NCBI GenBank assembly: GCA_002437725.1 | Contig: DJRF01000022.1 | Coordinates: forward strand, 1 to 64,000 | From: Treponema sp. UBA6367 | GTDB taxonomy: Bacteria; Spirochaetota; Spirochaetia; Treponematales; Treponemataceae | Reading direction: 5' to 3' | DNA: 64,000 bases | Shown here: one piece after another, positions 14,042-22,162 of the stretch | How positions within the stretch are numbered: the first letter of the stretch is position 1 | How the letters are laid out: the number at the start of each line of letters is the position of its first letter | The notes under the pieces: model-generated | Databases searched by the model: none | Seen by the model: the letters and a program-made list of their open reading frames with translations, nothing else | Told to the model about the DNA's origin: nothing | Position numbers and translations under genes: made by a program

Positions 14042-15634
14042 CTACAGGCTTCCATCCATAAAATCAATTTTTCTGAATTCTATAGCAGATTTTAAATCTT
14101 CTGCGCGGATACCTTTTGAACAGTCAATATCTGCGAAAGTTCTTGCAACTTTTAAAATGCTAGAAACCGCACGCGGAGAAAATCCATAACGCTCAACAGA
14201 TTTTTCTAGCAAATTTTTAAGAGATGCATCCAAAGCGCAAAAATCTGCAATTTCAGAAGGACTAAGAAAAGCATTTTTTTTGCCTTGCCGAACCCGCTGA
14301 GCTTTTACAGCATTTGCAATGCCTTTTCGGAGTTCGGCAGTAGAAACGCTTGTTTTTCCATCAAAAAAATTAAAAGATTCGTTTTTTGTGTCCTTATCTG
14401 AAAGATCGTTTTCGTTTACCACATGAACTCTAAGATCAACTCTGTCTAAAAGCGGAGCCGAAAACTTCTTCCAGAACAAATCAATAGCCCTTGCGCTGCA
14501 AAGACAAACTTTTGAAGGAGAACCGTAATTTCCGCAAGGACAGGGATTTGTTGCCATAAGAAGCTGAAATCTTGCAGGAAAAACTGTAGAACGCCCCGCA
14601 CGGCTTAGGGTTATTTGACCATTTTCAAGAGGAACTCTCAACATCTGCAAAACGCTAGTTCTAAATTCAGAAGCCTCGTCCAAAAACAAAACTCCGTTGT
14701 GAGCAAGAGAAACTTCTCCTGGTCTGCAATGAGGGCCGCCTCCACAAATGCCTTCAATAGAAGCAGTCTGATGAGGCATTCTAAACGGCGGAATTCTATT
14801 TGGAGCAGAATCTGTTCTAAGCAAGCCCGCAAGGCTTAATATTCTTGTTACAGGCTGAGCTTCTTCTATTGTAAGCAGCGGCAAAAGTCCTAGAAATTTT
14901 TGAATCGCCATTGTTTTTCCGCATCCAGGAGCGCCTACTGCAATTAGATTGTGGCCGCCCGCAGCGGCGATTTGCAAAGCCTTTACGAGCAGACTTTGCC
15001 CGCGAACTTCTGAAAATTCTAATTCCGGCTTAACTTTTTGAAACAAAACGCCTTCAATATTTTCGCAGTCTTCTGGGATTTCTGTAAAATCAAACTGTTT
15101 TTCAGCTTGCGCAGCAAAAACTTCTGGATTTTCAAGAGCAGAAAAAGCATCTTCTAGAGTTTTTGCTCCAAAAACTTTCATTCCGCCAACGTCGCGGGCT
15201 TCTTCGCAATTTGCTTCAGGAACGATGCACCTTGTAATTCCAAATGCCACTGCCGTGCTTGCGGCAGCATGAACACCTTTTACAGGGCGGACCCTTCCAG
15301 AAAGCTCTAGCTCGCCCATTACCAAAACAGGAGAATTATCCTTTTGAGAAAACTTTTCTTTAGCTTGAGAAAAAAGAACGCTTAGCGCAATTGGCAAATC
15401 AAAACCCGCGCCTTCCTTTTTTAAATCTGCAGGAGAAAGACTTATAAGGACTCGCTCAGAAGGATAATCAAATCCAGAATTGCGAATAGCCGCCTGCATT
15501 CGTTCGCGGGCTTCTTTTACCGCGCTATCTGCAAGACCTACAAGATCTGTAGCAGGAATTCCCCGCCGCAAATCAACCTCAACAGAAACAAGAGAACCTT
15601 CATACCCAAAAGGAGAAAATGAATAAATTTGCAT
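14042..15634 (-). CDS. YifB/ComM-family Mg-chelatase-like AAA+ ATPase
   Basis: A 530-residue protein with the full YifB/ComM layout. The N-terminal Lon-like S5 domain (about 1-180) begins IYSFSPFGYEGSLVSVEVDL. The AAA+ domain has Walker A GAPGCGKT and the Mg-chelatase-type segment HNGVLFLDEASEF. A C-terminal lid (RVRQGKKNAFLSPSEI) follows. ComM acts as a branch-migration helicase in natural transformation; whether that holds here is inference. GGTGGC precedes the ATG. It is a single-gene unit closed by repeat C2. Confidence 0.88.
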   Translation of the reverse strand: MQIYSFSPFGYEGSLVSVEVDLRRGIPATDLVGLADSAVKEARERMQAAIRNSGFDYPSERVLISLSPADLKKEGAGFDLPIALSVLFSQAKEKFSQKDNSPVLVMGELELSGRVRPVKGVHAAASTAVAFGITRCIVPEANCEEARDVGGMKVFGAKTLEDAFSALENPEVFAAQAEKQFDFTEIPEDCENIEGVLFQKVKPELEFSEVRGQSLLVKALQIAAAGGHNLIAVGAPGCGKTMAIQKFLGLLPLLTIEEAQPVTRILSLAGLLRTDSAPNRIPPFRMPHQTASIEGICGGGPHCRPGEVSLAHNGVLFLDEASEFRTSVLQMLRVPLENGQITLSRAGRSTVFPARFQLLMATNPCPCGNYGSPSKVCLCSARAIDLFWKKFSAPLLDRVDLRVHVVNENDLSDKDTKNESFNFFDGKTSVSTAELRKGIANAVKAQRVRQGKKNAFLSPSEIADFCALDASLKNLLEKSVERYGFSPRAVSSILKVARTFADIDCSKGIRAEDLKSAIEFRKIDFMDGSL

Positions 15635-15744
15635 AAGCCACCTAATTCAAAAGTAGAATCATATATTTAATAGCTGCGGCTTATGCGTTTTCTGAATTTT
15701 TTTTACACTTTTTTTTATTTTTAAAGGCAGGGAAGGGATATAAT

Positions 15745-16602
15745 CTATTCTGACTGACCTTTTTCCAAAGCGGGCTTTAATTCTTCAAACCAAAACCTGT
15801 CTTCAATTTTTTTATCTCCACAAGTATGGCCCGGCCGCCTGTCGCTGCGAATCTTTTCCCCATGAAAGTCGCTGCCTGCTGTAACAATCATTCCAAGTTT
15901 GCGAGCCATTTCTTCAAGACGCAAGCACTCAGTGACTCTTGCACCTGGATGAAAACATTCCATTCCAGCAACTCCACGGCTTTTAAAATCTTCCATAACG
16001 GGTTCAAGCTTTGTCCAAGAAAGATAAAGCGACAGCGGATGGGCTACAACAGGAACTCCTCCAGAATCATAAATCGCTTGAATAGCGACATCAAGATTTA
16101 TTCCTGTTCTTTCAACATACCAAGGTCTTCCCCTTCCTAAATATTTATCAAACGCTTGCTGAACGTTTTTTACAATTCCTTTTTTTTCAAGCCACTTTGC
16201 AATATGCGGACGACCCAATGACTTTGTGGGAAATTCAGACTGAAGCTCTTCTATAGAAACTGAATAGCCGTCGGTATTCATTTTTTCGACCATTTCCAAG
16301 TTTCGTTTAGCTCTACTTTTTGCCAAAAAATCAGAAGCTTCTATTAAACTTTTTGAAACATTGTACAAACCCAATCCAAGCAGATGAAATTCGCAGTTAG
16401 GACGTTCTATATTAAATTCTATTCCGGGAACAAAAGTTATTCCAAACCTTCTTGCAGCCTCTTCTCCTTCTTTTAGGCCGGCTACCGTATCGTGATCAGT
16501 AATTGCAAGAACAGAAATTCCTTTAGAAGCGGCTTTTTCAACAAGCTGGCTAGGAGAATACTGACCGTCGGAAGCAGTTGTATGGGTATGTAAATCAATC
16601 AT
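15745..16602 (-). CDS. PHP-domain phosphoesterase (YciV/RNase AM-like)
   Basis: A 285-residue protein starting MIDLHTHTTASDGQYSP, the PHP motif I. ITDHDTVAG (motif II), PGIEFNIE, the C-terminal AHPLSLY and the GSDFHGE motif give a complete set of metal ligands. Family members hydrolyse 3',5'-bisphosphorylated nucleosides or 5'-phosphorylated RNA ends. I use the ATG at 16602 next to the PHP motif. It has no Shine-Dalgarno, and an extended -10 (TGC-TATTCT) ends six bases upstream. It is divergent from the CNB regulator. Confidence 0.85.
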   Translation of the reverse strand: MIDLHTHTTASDGQYSPSQLVEKAASKGISVLAITDHDTVAGLKEGEEAARRFGITFVPGIEFNIERPNCEFHLLGLGLYNVSKSLIEASDFLAKSRAKRNLEMVEKMNTDGYSVSIEELQSEFPTKSLGRPHIAKWLEKKGIVKNVQQAFDKYLGRGRPWYVERTGINLDVAIQAIYDSGGVPVVAHPLSLYLSWTKLEPVMEDFKSRGVAGMECFHPGARVTECLRLEEMARKLGMIVTAGSDFHGEKIRSDRRPGHTCGDKKIEDRFWFEELKPALEKGQSE

Positions 16603-16608
16603 AAATTG

Positions 16609-16641
16609 AGAATAGCACAAATATTTTTTTTATGATATAAT
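16609..16641. promoter_or_regulatory. Divergent promoters of the PHP gene and the CNB regulator
   Basis: On the minus strand, TGC-TATTCT has its hexamer at 16614-16609 and ends six bases before the PHP start codon, so that mRNA should be leaderless. On the plus strand, TGA-TATAAT has its hexamer at 16636-16641, giving a 40-nt leader with a GGGAG ribosome-binding site for the CNB gene. Both are of the extended -10 type. Confidence 0.5.
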
Positions 16642-16687
16642 GTTTTTTTGAGATAACAAGACTGTTTTACTTTTTATGGGAGAAGTT

Positions 16688-17929
16688 ATGCCAAAGGTAA
16701 TTCAATATTCAAAAGGTTCAATTCCTTATTTTGCAGGCGACTGCGACGACCGCGTATTTATTCTTCAAAAAGGAATAATGATTCTTAGCAGCATCGATCC
16801 AGAAACTAATGGCACAGTAACAGAACAAGTAAAATCTGGTGAATTTTTTGGTGTAAAATCAGCATTGGGACACTATCCTAGAGAGGAAACTGCAAATGCT
16901 CTTTCAGACAGCACAGTTGTCGCTCTTACAGTTCCTGAATTTGAACAGCTTGTAAGCGGCAACAAACAAATTCTTATGAAAATGCTGCGGGTGTTTTCAA
17001 ATCAGTTGCGGCAAATTCACAAAAAAACAGAATCTATATTAAACAAGATGCCGGAAGACCAGCAAACCGGCATGTTTACAGTAGCAAAAACTTTCTATGA
17101 AGAAGAACAATACCGTTCATGCTACGACGTTTGCTACAAATTTCTTAAAAGATTCCCTAATTCAAAATATCAGGGTGACGTCATAAAACTTTTTGAAGAA
17201 GTTAGAAAACTTGCCGCAAAAGACTTAAAAGAAGAATATTCGGATCCGGCAGATTCCATTGGAAATTCGCTAAGGCAGTTTTCATTGCCAGTTTTTGAAA
17301 GATTTGCAAAAAAATATGTGCATGGGCAGGTTATAATTTCTGAATACGAACCTGGCGACACTTTTTATTTGATACAGACAGGGACTGTGCAACTTTTAAA
17401 ATGTGTAAATGGAACGCAAAAAAATCTTGACATTTTAAAACCTGGCGAATTTTTCGGCGAAATGGCCATTCTTGACAATTCGCCACGTTCGGCAACTTGC
17501 ACTGCAAAAACGAATGTAAAATGCCTTGAATTCAGCAAAGAAAACTTTGAAACTTTGGTAACAGGAAATCCTCAGCTTGCAATTAATTTGCTAAAACTTT
17601 TTTGCAAAAGAATTAACGACCAAAAACGAAGATTTAAAATTCTTGTAATTGATGATTTACAAATCAGAATAAGCGATGTATTTCTTTTATTCAACGAAAT
17701 GTATCCGCCTCTTTCCCCAAACGAAAAATCCCGCAAGTTCAATGTAACTGTAAACGACATAGCCCACTGGGCGGGACTTTCTCCTGAAGTTGCAAGGGAA
17801 GAAATAAACAAGCTAGTTGACAGAAGAAAGATTGAACTTTATGATAACTACATCGAAGTAAACAACCTTGCCGACATGAAACGCCTGGTAGAAAACCACG
17901 TAAACAACCGGCAAACAATTAAACAGTAA
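16688..17929 (+). CDS. Regulator with two cyclic-nucleotide-binding domains and a winged-helix end
   Basis: A 413-residue protein. The first CNB domain (about 10-115) has a degenerate phosphate cassette (SGEFFGVKSALGHYPREETANAL). A short TPR-like stretch spans about 125-180. The second CNB domain (about 205-320) has a good cassette (PGEFFGEMAILDNSPRSATCTA, including the phosphate-binding Arg). A C-terminal winged helix follows (VNDIAHWAGLSPEVAREEINKL), as in CRP. GGGAG precedes the ATG at 16688. It is a likely effector for cAMP made by the cyclases at 28827-30143 and 43651-46722; that link is inference. The stop codon is six bases before tRNA-Thr. Confidence 0.8.
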   Translation: MPKVIQYSKGSIPYFAGDCDDRVFILQKGIMILSSIDPETNGTVTEQVKSGEFFGVKSALGHYPREETANALSDSTVVALTVPEFEQLVSGNKQILMKMLRVFSNQLRQIHKKTESILNKMPEDQQTGMFTVAKTFYEEEQYRSCYDVCYKFLKRFPNSKYQGDVIKLFEEVRKLAAKDLKEEYSDPADSIGNSLRQFSLPVFERFAKKYVHGQVIISEYEPGDTFYLIQTGTVQLLKCVNGTQKNLDILKPGEFFGEMAILDNSPRSATCTAKTNVKCLEFSKENFETLVTGNPQLAINLLKLFCKRINDQKRRFKILVIDDLQIRISDVFLLFNEMYPPLSPNEKSRKFNVTVNDIAHWAGLSPEVAREEINKLVDRRKIELYDNYIEVNNLADMKRLVENHVNNRQTIKQ

Positions 17930-17935
17930 TCAATC

Positions 17936-18008
17936 GCCAACTTAGCTCACCTGGTAGAGCAGCGCCCTCGTAACGCGCAGGTACTCGGTTCAAGTCCGGG
18001 AGTTGGCT
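17936..18008 (+). tRNA. tRNA-Thr (anticodon CGT)
   Basis: The acceptor arms GCCAACT and AGTTGGC pair fully, with U at 18008 as discriminator. The D-arm is GCTCACCTGGTAGAGC, the anticodon loop CTCGTAA gives anticodon CGT, and the T-arm is CTCGGTTCAAGTCCGGG. The anticodon stem GCGCC/CGCGC has a C-C mismatch next to the loop, unusual for this tRNA. The gene starts six bases after the CNB stop codon and is probably co-transcribed with it. Its 3' half is duplicated at 18176. Confidence 0.88.
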
Positions 18009-18055
18009 TTTTTTTACAAGGTATTTTCCAAAACGAAAATACCTTTTTTATTTTA
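17984..18055 (+). repeat. Direct repeat unit 1: tRNA-Thr 3' end plus terminator
   Basis: From the T-arm of tRNA-Thr to past its terminator, about 70 bp recur at 18176-18250 with only a few small indels and substitutions. The period is 192 bp. This unit carries the functional tRNA end; the second carries an orphan copy. Confidence 0.85.
18018..18051 (+). terminator. Terminator of the CNB/tRNA-Thr transcript
   Basis: AAGGTATTTT at 18018-18027 pairs with AAAATACCTT at 18036-18045, followed by a T-run. A second copy of the same terminator is at 18211-18246. Confidence 0.85.
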
Positions 18056-18104
18056 AACCAATTTGAACCGAGTAGCGAAGCGAACGCCGAGCTTGCGAGG
18101 AAAA

Positions 18105-18175
18105 GCCGACACGATGTCGGCGGCAGTGAGCGAAGACGCCATTCAGTCGAAAACACGATGTTTGAGACTGAATGG
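18105..18175. repeat. Two hairpins with ACACGATGT cores between the tRNA-end repeats
   Basis: Hairpin one is GCCGACA-CGA-TGTCGGC (18105-18121). Hairpin two is CCATTCAGTC-GA-AAACA-CGA-TGTTT-GA-GACTGAATGG (18139-18175). Both have a CGA loop inside ACA/TGT. They fill the segment between the two copies of the tRNA-Thr 3' end. This resembles the layout of REP-type or integration-scar sequences; no coding sequence is present. Confidence 0.6.
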
Positions 18176-18250
18176 CTCGGTTCAAGTCCGGGAGTTGGCT
18201 TTTTTTTTACAAGGTATTTTCCCAAAACGAAAATACCTTTTTTTTATTTA
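18176..18250 (+). repeat. Direct repeat unit 2: orphan tRNA-Thr 3' fragment plus terminator
   Basis: CTCGGTTCAAGTCCGGGAGT (18176-18195) and the following TGGC reproduce the T-arm and 3' acceptor strand of tRNA-Thr without the 5' half, followed by a second copy of the terminator (AAGGTATTTT at 18211-18220, AAAATACCTT at 18230-18239). It cannot make a tRNA. It looks like an att-type duplication or an unequal duplication. Confidence 0.85.
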
Positions 18251-18430
18251 GACCAAACTTCGAGTCTTCAGAAAAATAAACAAAAGCGTAAGCGAAGTTA
18301 CAATTTGTAAAGATTTTGTGCGATTAGAGCAATTAAAGCTGTACAGCAACCCAAACCAATTCAAGCGAAGCGCGAGCATAACCGTCTGAACAAAGCGCAG
18401 CTTCGAAGAAAGCATTTTTTTCTAAAAAAA
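18251..18430 (+). repeat. Family A repeat, copy A3 (degenerate)
   Basis: It begins GACCAAACTTCGAGTCTTCAG and continues AAAATAAACAAAAGCGTAAG, matching the gene-distal end of A1 read on its minus strand. It keeps the central GCTGTACAGC hairpin, where A1 has GTTGCGTAGCAAC, so pairing is kept despite base changes. The end near the gene is rearranged and the second terminal repeat is missing. It lies upstream of the DAHP synthase gene in the same relative orientation as A1 and A2. Confidence 0.75.
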
Positions 18431-18517
18431 CACTTTAAATGTAATATATTTTTCAGTATATTAGTCTTGTTAAAAATCGGAGAGCATGAAAACAGCAGCC
18501 AAAACAGGATATAAATT

Positions 18518-19549
18518 ATGAACTGCGATTTTATAAAAAAACTTGCAAATCCGATAGAAATAAAAGAAATGTTTCCAGTAACAAAAGAAATGGAAACAAC
18601 CGTTGCCGAACGCCAAAAACAAATTGAAAATATTTTTGAAGGAAAAGACAACCGCAAATTGTTAATAATTGGACCTTGTTCAGCAGACAACGAAGACAGC
18701 GTCCTTGACTATATTTCAAGGCTCGTAAAAGTGCAAGAAAAAGTAAAAGACAAAATCTTTATAATTCCTAGAATTTATACAAACAAGCCGCGCACAACTG
18801 GCGAAGGCTACAAAGGAATGCTTCATCAGCCAAACCCGACAGAAAAGCCTGATTTAGTAAAGGGAATAATAGCAACTCGCCACATGCACATGAGAGCCTT
18901 GCAAGAAACAGGATTTTCTTGCGCAGACGAAATGCTCTACCCAGAAAACTACAACTATCTTGACGATATCTTAGCGTATGTTGCAATTGGTGCCCGCTCT
19001 GTAGAAGATCAGCAGCATCGCCTTGTAGCAAGCGGAATTAACGTTCCTGTGGGAATGAAAAATCCTACTTCTGGCGACTATTCCGTAATGATGAATGCAA
19101 TTCACGCCGCGCAAGGACACCACACGTTTATCTACAGAGGCTGGGAAGTACATTCTCATGGGAATGCCCACTGCCATGCAATCCTTCGCGGTTACACAAA
19201 TAAAATGGGGCAGTCAAGACCGAACTATCATTACGAAGATTTAATCCGGCTCTGCGATGATTACGATTCCAGCAAGGGACTTAAAAATCCAGCTGTGATA
19301 GTTGACTGCAACCACGCTAATTCAGCAAAAAATCCTTTTGAACAGCCTAGAATTGTGAATGATGTTTTAAATTCAGCAAAGCATAGCGACCGAATTGCTA
19401 AACTGGTTAAAGGATTTATGATTGAAAGTTACATTGAAGACGGAAATCAAAAGCCAGGCGACGGCTGCTACGGAAAATCAATAACAGATGCTTGCCTTGG
19501 CTGGCAGAAATCCGAACAAATGATTTACAGCATTGCAGAAAGTTTGTAA
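18518..19549 (+). CDS. 3-deoxy-7-phosphoheptulonate (DAHP) synthase
   Basis: A 343-residue class I (AroF/G/H-type) DAHP synthase, which condenses phosphoenolpyruvate and erythrose-4-phosphate in the first step of aromatic synthesis. Visible signatures are LLIIGPCSADN, RIYTNKPRTTGEGYKGMLHQP (KPRT phosphoenolpyruvate site), GIKNPTSGD-like GMKNPTSGD, HGNAHCHAILRG, and VDCNHANSAKNP near the end. I cannot say which end product inhibits it, so no isozyme letter is given. AGGA lies eight bases before the ATG. The aroDE fusion for later pathway steps is at 35134-36645. Confidence 0.93.
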   Translation: MNCDFIKKLANPIEIKEMFPVTKEMETTVAERQKQIENIFEGKDNRKLLIIGPCSADNEDSVLDYISRLVKVQEKVKDKIFIIPRIYTNKPRTTGEGYKGMLHQPNPTEKPDLVKGIIATRHMHMRALQETGFSCADEMLYPENYNYLDDILAYVAIGARSVEDQQHRLVASGINVPVGMKNPTSGDYSVMMNAIHAAQGHHTFIYRGWEVHSHGNAHCHAILRGYTNKMGQSRPNYHYEDLIRLCDDYDSSKGLKNPAVIVDCNHANSAKNPFEQPRIVNDVLNSAKHSDRIAKLVKGFMIESYIEDGNQKPGDGCYGKSITDACLGWQKSEQMIYSIAESL

Positions 19550-19572
19550 TAGCATGAATATTATACTATAAT
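19544..19572 (+). promoter_or_regulatory. Promoter of the orphan methyltransferase
   Basis: TTGTAA at 19544-19549 overlaps the DAHP synthase stop codon. A 17-bp spacer leads to a perfect TATAAT at 19567-19572, nine bases before the ATG at 19582. The predicted leader is at most three bases long and there is no Shine-Dalgarno. Confidence 0.65.
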
Positions 19573-19581
19573 CTTAATGCA

Positions 19582-20781
19582 ATGGCCGTTGAACTAACTT
19601 GGAACGATTTTATAGAAGAAACAGACAAAAAGCAGTACAAACTTGAAAAAGAATTATCTTTAAAAAAAAGACCGTCTTACTTTTTGATAAGCGAAGACAA
19701 TTATCCTGCCTTAAAGGCATTAGCGCAGTTCAAAAAAGAGTTTGTAAACTTAATATATATCGATCCTCCGTACAATACTGGAAAAAAAATATTCACATAC
19801 AACGATAATTTTATTTCCAAAAAGAAAAAAACTGAGCAGGATTCCGACCGCCATTCCATTTGGCTAAGCTTTATGCAAAGAAGGCTTAGTCTTGCACAAG
19901 AATTACTTTCCAAAGACGGCTGCATTTTTATTTCAATCGGGCAGGAAGAACTTTACGTTTTAAAACTTTTGTGCGACAAAATTTTTGGCGAAGAAAATTT
20001 TATCAACGATTTTATGTACCTTCACGGAAAAGGAAAAAAAGACCTTTTCAGCAGAACCCTTCAGCAGTCAACCCTTTGCTACGCAAAAGATAAAAAAAAT
20101 CTAAAGCCATTTTGCGACTGCAAAGAATCTAATTGGGCAAAGAACAACCTTGATAACGATAAACGAGGCAATTGGTTTAGCGGAAGCATTAGTTTTTCTG
20201 AAAAGCGTTCAAACAAGAATCACAAAAATTACTACCAAATTAAAAGCCCTTCAGGAATAGCATGGCTTAGGCAATGGTTTTATTCAGAAGAAAAAATGAA
20301 AAAACTTATTGAGCAAAATAAGATTTATTGGGGAAAAGCTCCCGAATACGAACAAGTTCCCCGCGAAAAAATCTTTAATGGAGAAAAAAAAGAAATTATT
20401 CCGCAAAATATAATTGATACTGTTCAAAGCACAAGGAATGCGCAGAATTATTTAGACAACCTTTTAGAAGAAAAGAACGCTTTTGACAATCCCAAACCAG
20501 TTGATTTAATAGAGCACCTAATCAAAATAACAAATATGAAAAAAAACATTACGGTTTTAGATTTTTTTGCAGGCAGCGGAACAACTTTGGAAGCGGTTTT
20601 TAATCTGAACAAAAAAGACGGCGGAAACAGAAATTGCATTTTAATTCAAAAACCCGAACCGATTTCAAATGCTAAAAGCCGTTATAAAAACATTGCAGAA
20701 CTTTGCAAAGCAAGAGCTTTAAAAGTTCTTGAAAATTCAAATATTCTGCAAGAATGTATTATAAAAGAAGTTAAAGATTAA
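19582..20781 (+). CDS. Orphan adenine DNA methyltransferase (beta-class, type III Mod-like)
   Basis: A 399-residue N6-adenine methyltransferase. The catalytic motif DPPYNTG is near residue 58, and the S-adenosylmethionine motif LDFFAGSGTTLEAV is near residue 330. This catalytic-before-AdoMet order is that of beta-class enzymes and type III Mod subunits. The central 170 residues should hold target recognition. It is shorter than typical Mod proteins, and no Res endonuclease gene is adjacent, so it may be an epigenetic regulator or the remains of a restriction system. Its 3' end overlaps the convergent metY by four bases. Confidence 0.85.
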   Translation: MAVELTWNDFIEETDKKQYKLEKELSLKKRPSYFLISEDNYPALKALAQFKKEFVNLIYIDPPYNTGKKIFTYNDNFISKKKKTEQDSDRHSIWLSFMQRRLSLAQELLSKDGCIFISIGQEELYVLKLLCDKIFGEENFINDFMYLHGKGKKDLFSRTLQQSTLCYAKDKKNLKPFCDCKESNWAKNNLDNDKRGNWFSGSISFSEKRSNKNHKNYYQIKSPSGIAWLRQWFYSEEKMKKLIEQNKIYWGKAPEYEQVPREKIFNGEKKEIIPQNIIDTVQSTRNAQNYLDNLLEEKNAFDNPKPVDLIEHLIKITNMKKNITVLDFFAGSGTTLEAVFNLNKKDGGNRNCILIQKPEPISNAKSRYKNIAELCKARALKVLENSNILQECIIKEVKD

Positions 20782-22055
20782 ACGGCGGAAAGAGCCTTTT
20801 TTAAGTCTTCTATTATATCATCAACATCTTCAAGCCCTACGCTGATTCTAACCATTCCGCCGTCAATGCCGGCCGCAACAAGCTGCTCATCAGAAAGCTG
20901 GCGATGAGTCGCGCTAGCTGGGTGCAGGACGCACGTCCTTATGTCGGCGACGTGAACTTCATCGCTTGCAAGTTTTAAAGAATCCATAAAACGCATCGCC
21001 GCAGCTCGACCGCCTTTTATGCTTACAGAAATTACGCCGCACATTCCATTTGGCAAATACTTTCTTGCAAGCTCATAATACCGGTCGTCTTCAAGAGCAG
21101 GATAGCAAATAGATTCTATTTTTTCGTTTTTGCTCAAAAAGCTTGCCACACTAAGAGCGTTTTTTGAATAGCGTTCCATTCTTACAGCAAGAGTTTCTAG
21201 CCCCATATTCAAATAAAAAGCGCTTTGCGCCGCAGGATAGCAACCAAAATCCCGCATAAGCTGCGTTCGAGCCTTTACGATATACGCGCTTTTTCCAAAA
21301 TCTTTAACGTAGCAAAGTCCGTGATAACTAGAATCAGGTTCAACCATATCTGAAAATTTTCCAGTTTCAGAATACGCTTTTTGCCAGTCAAAATTGCCGC
21401 TGTCTACAATTGCTCCGCCGCACTGAACCGCATGGCCGTCCATATACTTTGTGGTAGAGTGAGTAACAATGTCCGTTCCCCATTCAAAAGGCCTGCAAAA
21501 AACAGGAGTTGCAAAAGTGTTGTCAACAATTAAAGGCACATTGTTTTGATGGGCAGCCTTCCCCCATTTTTCAAAGTCAAAAACTGTCAAAGCAGGATTT
21601 GCAATTGTTTCTCCAAAAACGCACTTTGTATTCGGTTTAAAAGACTTGCAAATTTCTTCATAAGAAGCGTTTACATCGACCCAAATTACTTCAATTCCGA
21701 GTTTTCTTAATGTAAAGCCAAAAAGATTTATAGTTCCGCCATAAATTGAAGATGAAGCAATAAAACTGTCTCCTGCACTGCAAAGATTTAGAATTGCAAG
21801 CAAGTTTGCAGCTTGGCCGCTAGAAGTCAGCATACAACCTACTCCACCTTCAAGGGCGGCAATTTTCTTTTCAACAGCATCGCAAGTAGGATTTGCAAAA
21901 CGGCTGTACATAAATTCCGTAGGCTTGTCAAAAAGCTCTGCCACGTGATTGCAAGAATCAAAGCGGTATGTTGTGCTTTGAACAATAGGTATCTGGCTTG
22001 GCTCGCCGTTTTTTGGCGTATAACCAGAATGTAAACATTTTGTAGCTAACTTCAT
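20778..22055 (-). CDS. metY: O-acetylhomoserine sulfhydrylase
   Basis: A 425-residue PLP enzyme of the Cys/Met metabolism family that makes homocysteine (or methionine) from O-acetylhomoserine and sulfide or methanethiol. Visible are MYSRFANPTCDAVEKKIAAL, the glycine-rich LTSSGQAA, FGETIANPAL, DNTFATP and the PLP lysine near residue 202 in HSTTKYMDGH. The C-terminal HPASATHRQL is typical of MetY rather than cystathionine gamma-synthase. GAGGT lies before the ATG. I see no SAM riboswitch in the short intergenic space to the divergent purH. Confidence 0.9.
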   Translation of the reverse strand: MKLATKCLHSGYTPKNGEPSQIPIVQSTTYRFDSCNHVAELFDKPTEFMYSRFANPTCDAVEKKIAALEGGVGCMLTSSGQAANLLAILNLCSAGDSFIASSSIYGGTINLFGFTLRKLGIEVIWVDVNASYEEICKSFKPNTKCVFGETIANPALTVFDFEKWGKAAHQNNVPLIVDNTFATPVFCRPFEWGTDIVTHSTTKYMDGHAVQCGGAIVDSGNFDWQKAYSETGKFSDMVEPDSSYHGLCYVKDFGKSAYIVKARTQLMRDFGCYPAAQSAFYLNMGLETLAVRMERYSKNALSVASFLSKNEKIESICYPALEDDRYYELARKYLPNGMCGVISVSIKGGRAAAMRFMDSLKLASDEVHVADIRTCVLHPASATHRQLSDEQLVAAGIDGGMVRISVGLEDVDDIIEDLKKALSAV

Positions 22056-22127
22056 ATAAACCTCACTTAGCTTGATAAATAATACATTTTTTTAATATGA
22101 ATGTATATAGTTTTAATTTTACAAACC

Positions 22128-22156
22128 TCGACATTCTTTCTATATTAAAGTATTCT
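22128..22156 (+). promoter_or_regulatory. Promoter of the AICAR transformylase gene (leaderless)
   Basis: TCGACA at 22128-22133, a 17-bp spacer and TATTCT at 22151-22156. Six bases then lead to the ATG at 22163, with no Shine-Dalgarno, so transcription should start at the initiation codon. Confidence 0.55.
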
Positions 22157-22162
22157 AGCATT

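Noticed and set aside
22056..22162. SAM or other riboswitch before metY
   Set aside because: The gap to the divergent transformylase gene is only about 107 bp and contains no conserved riboswitch core; metY has a short leader with GAGGT.
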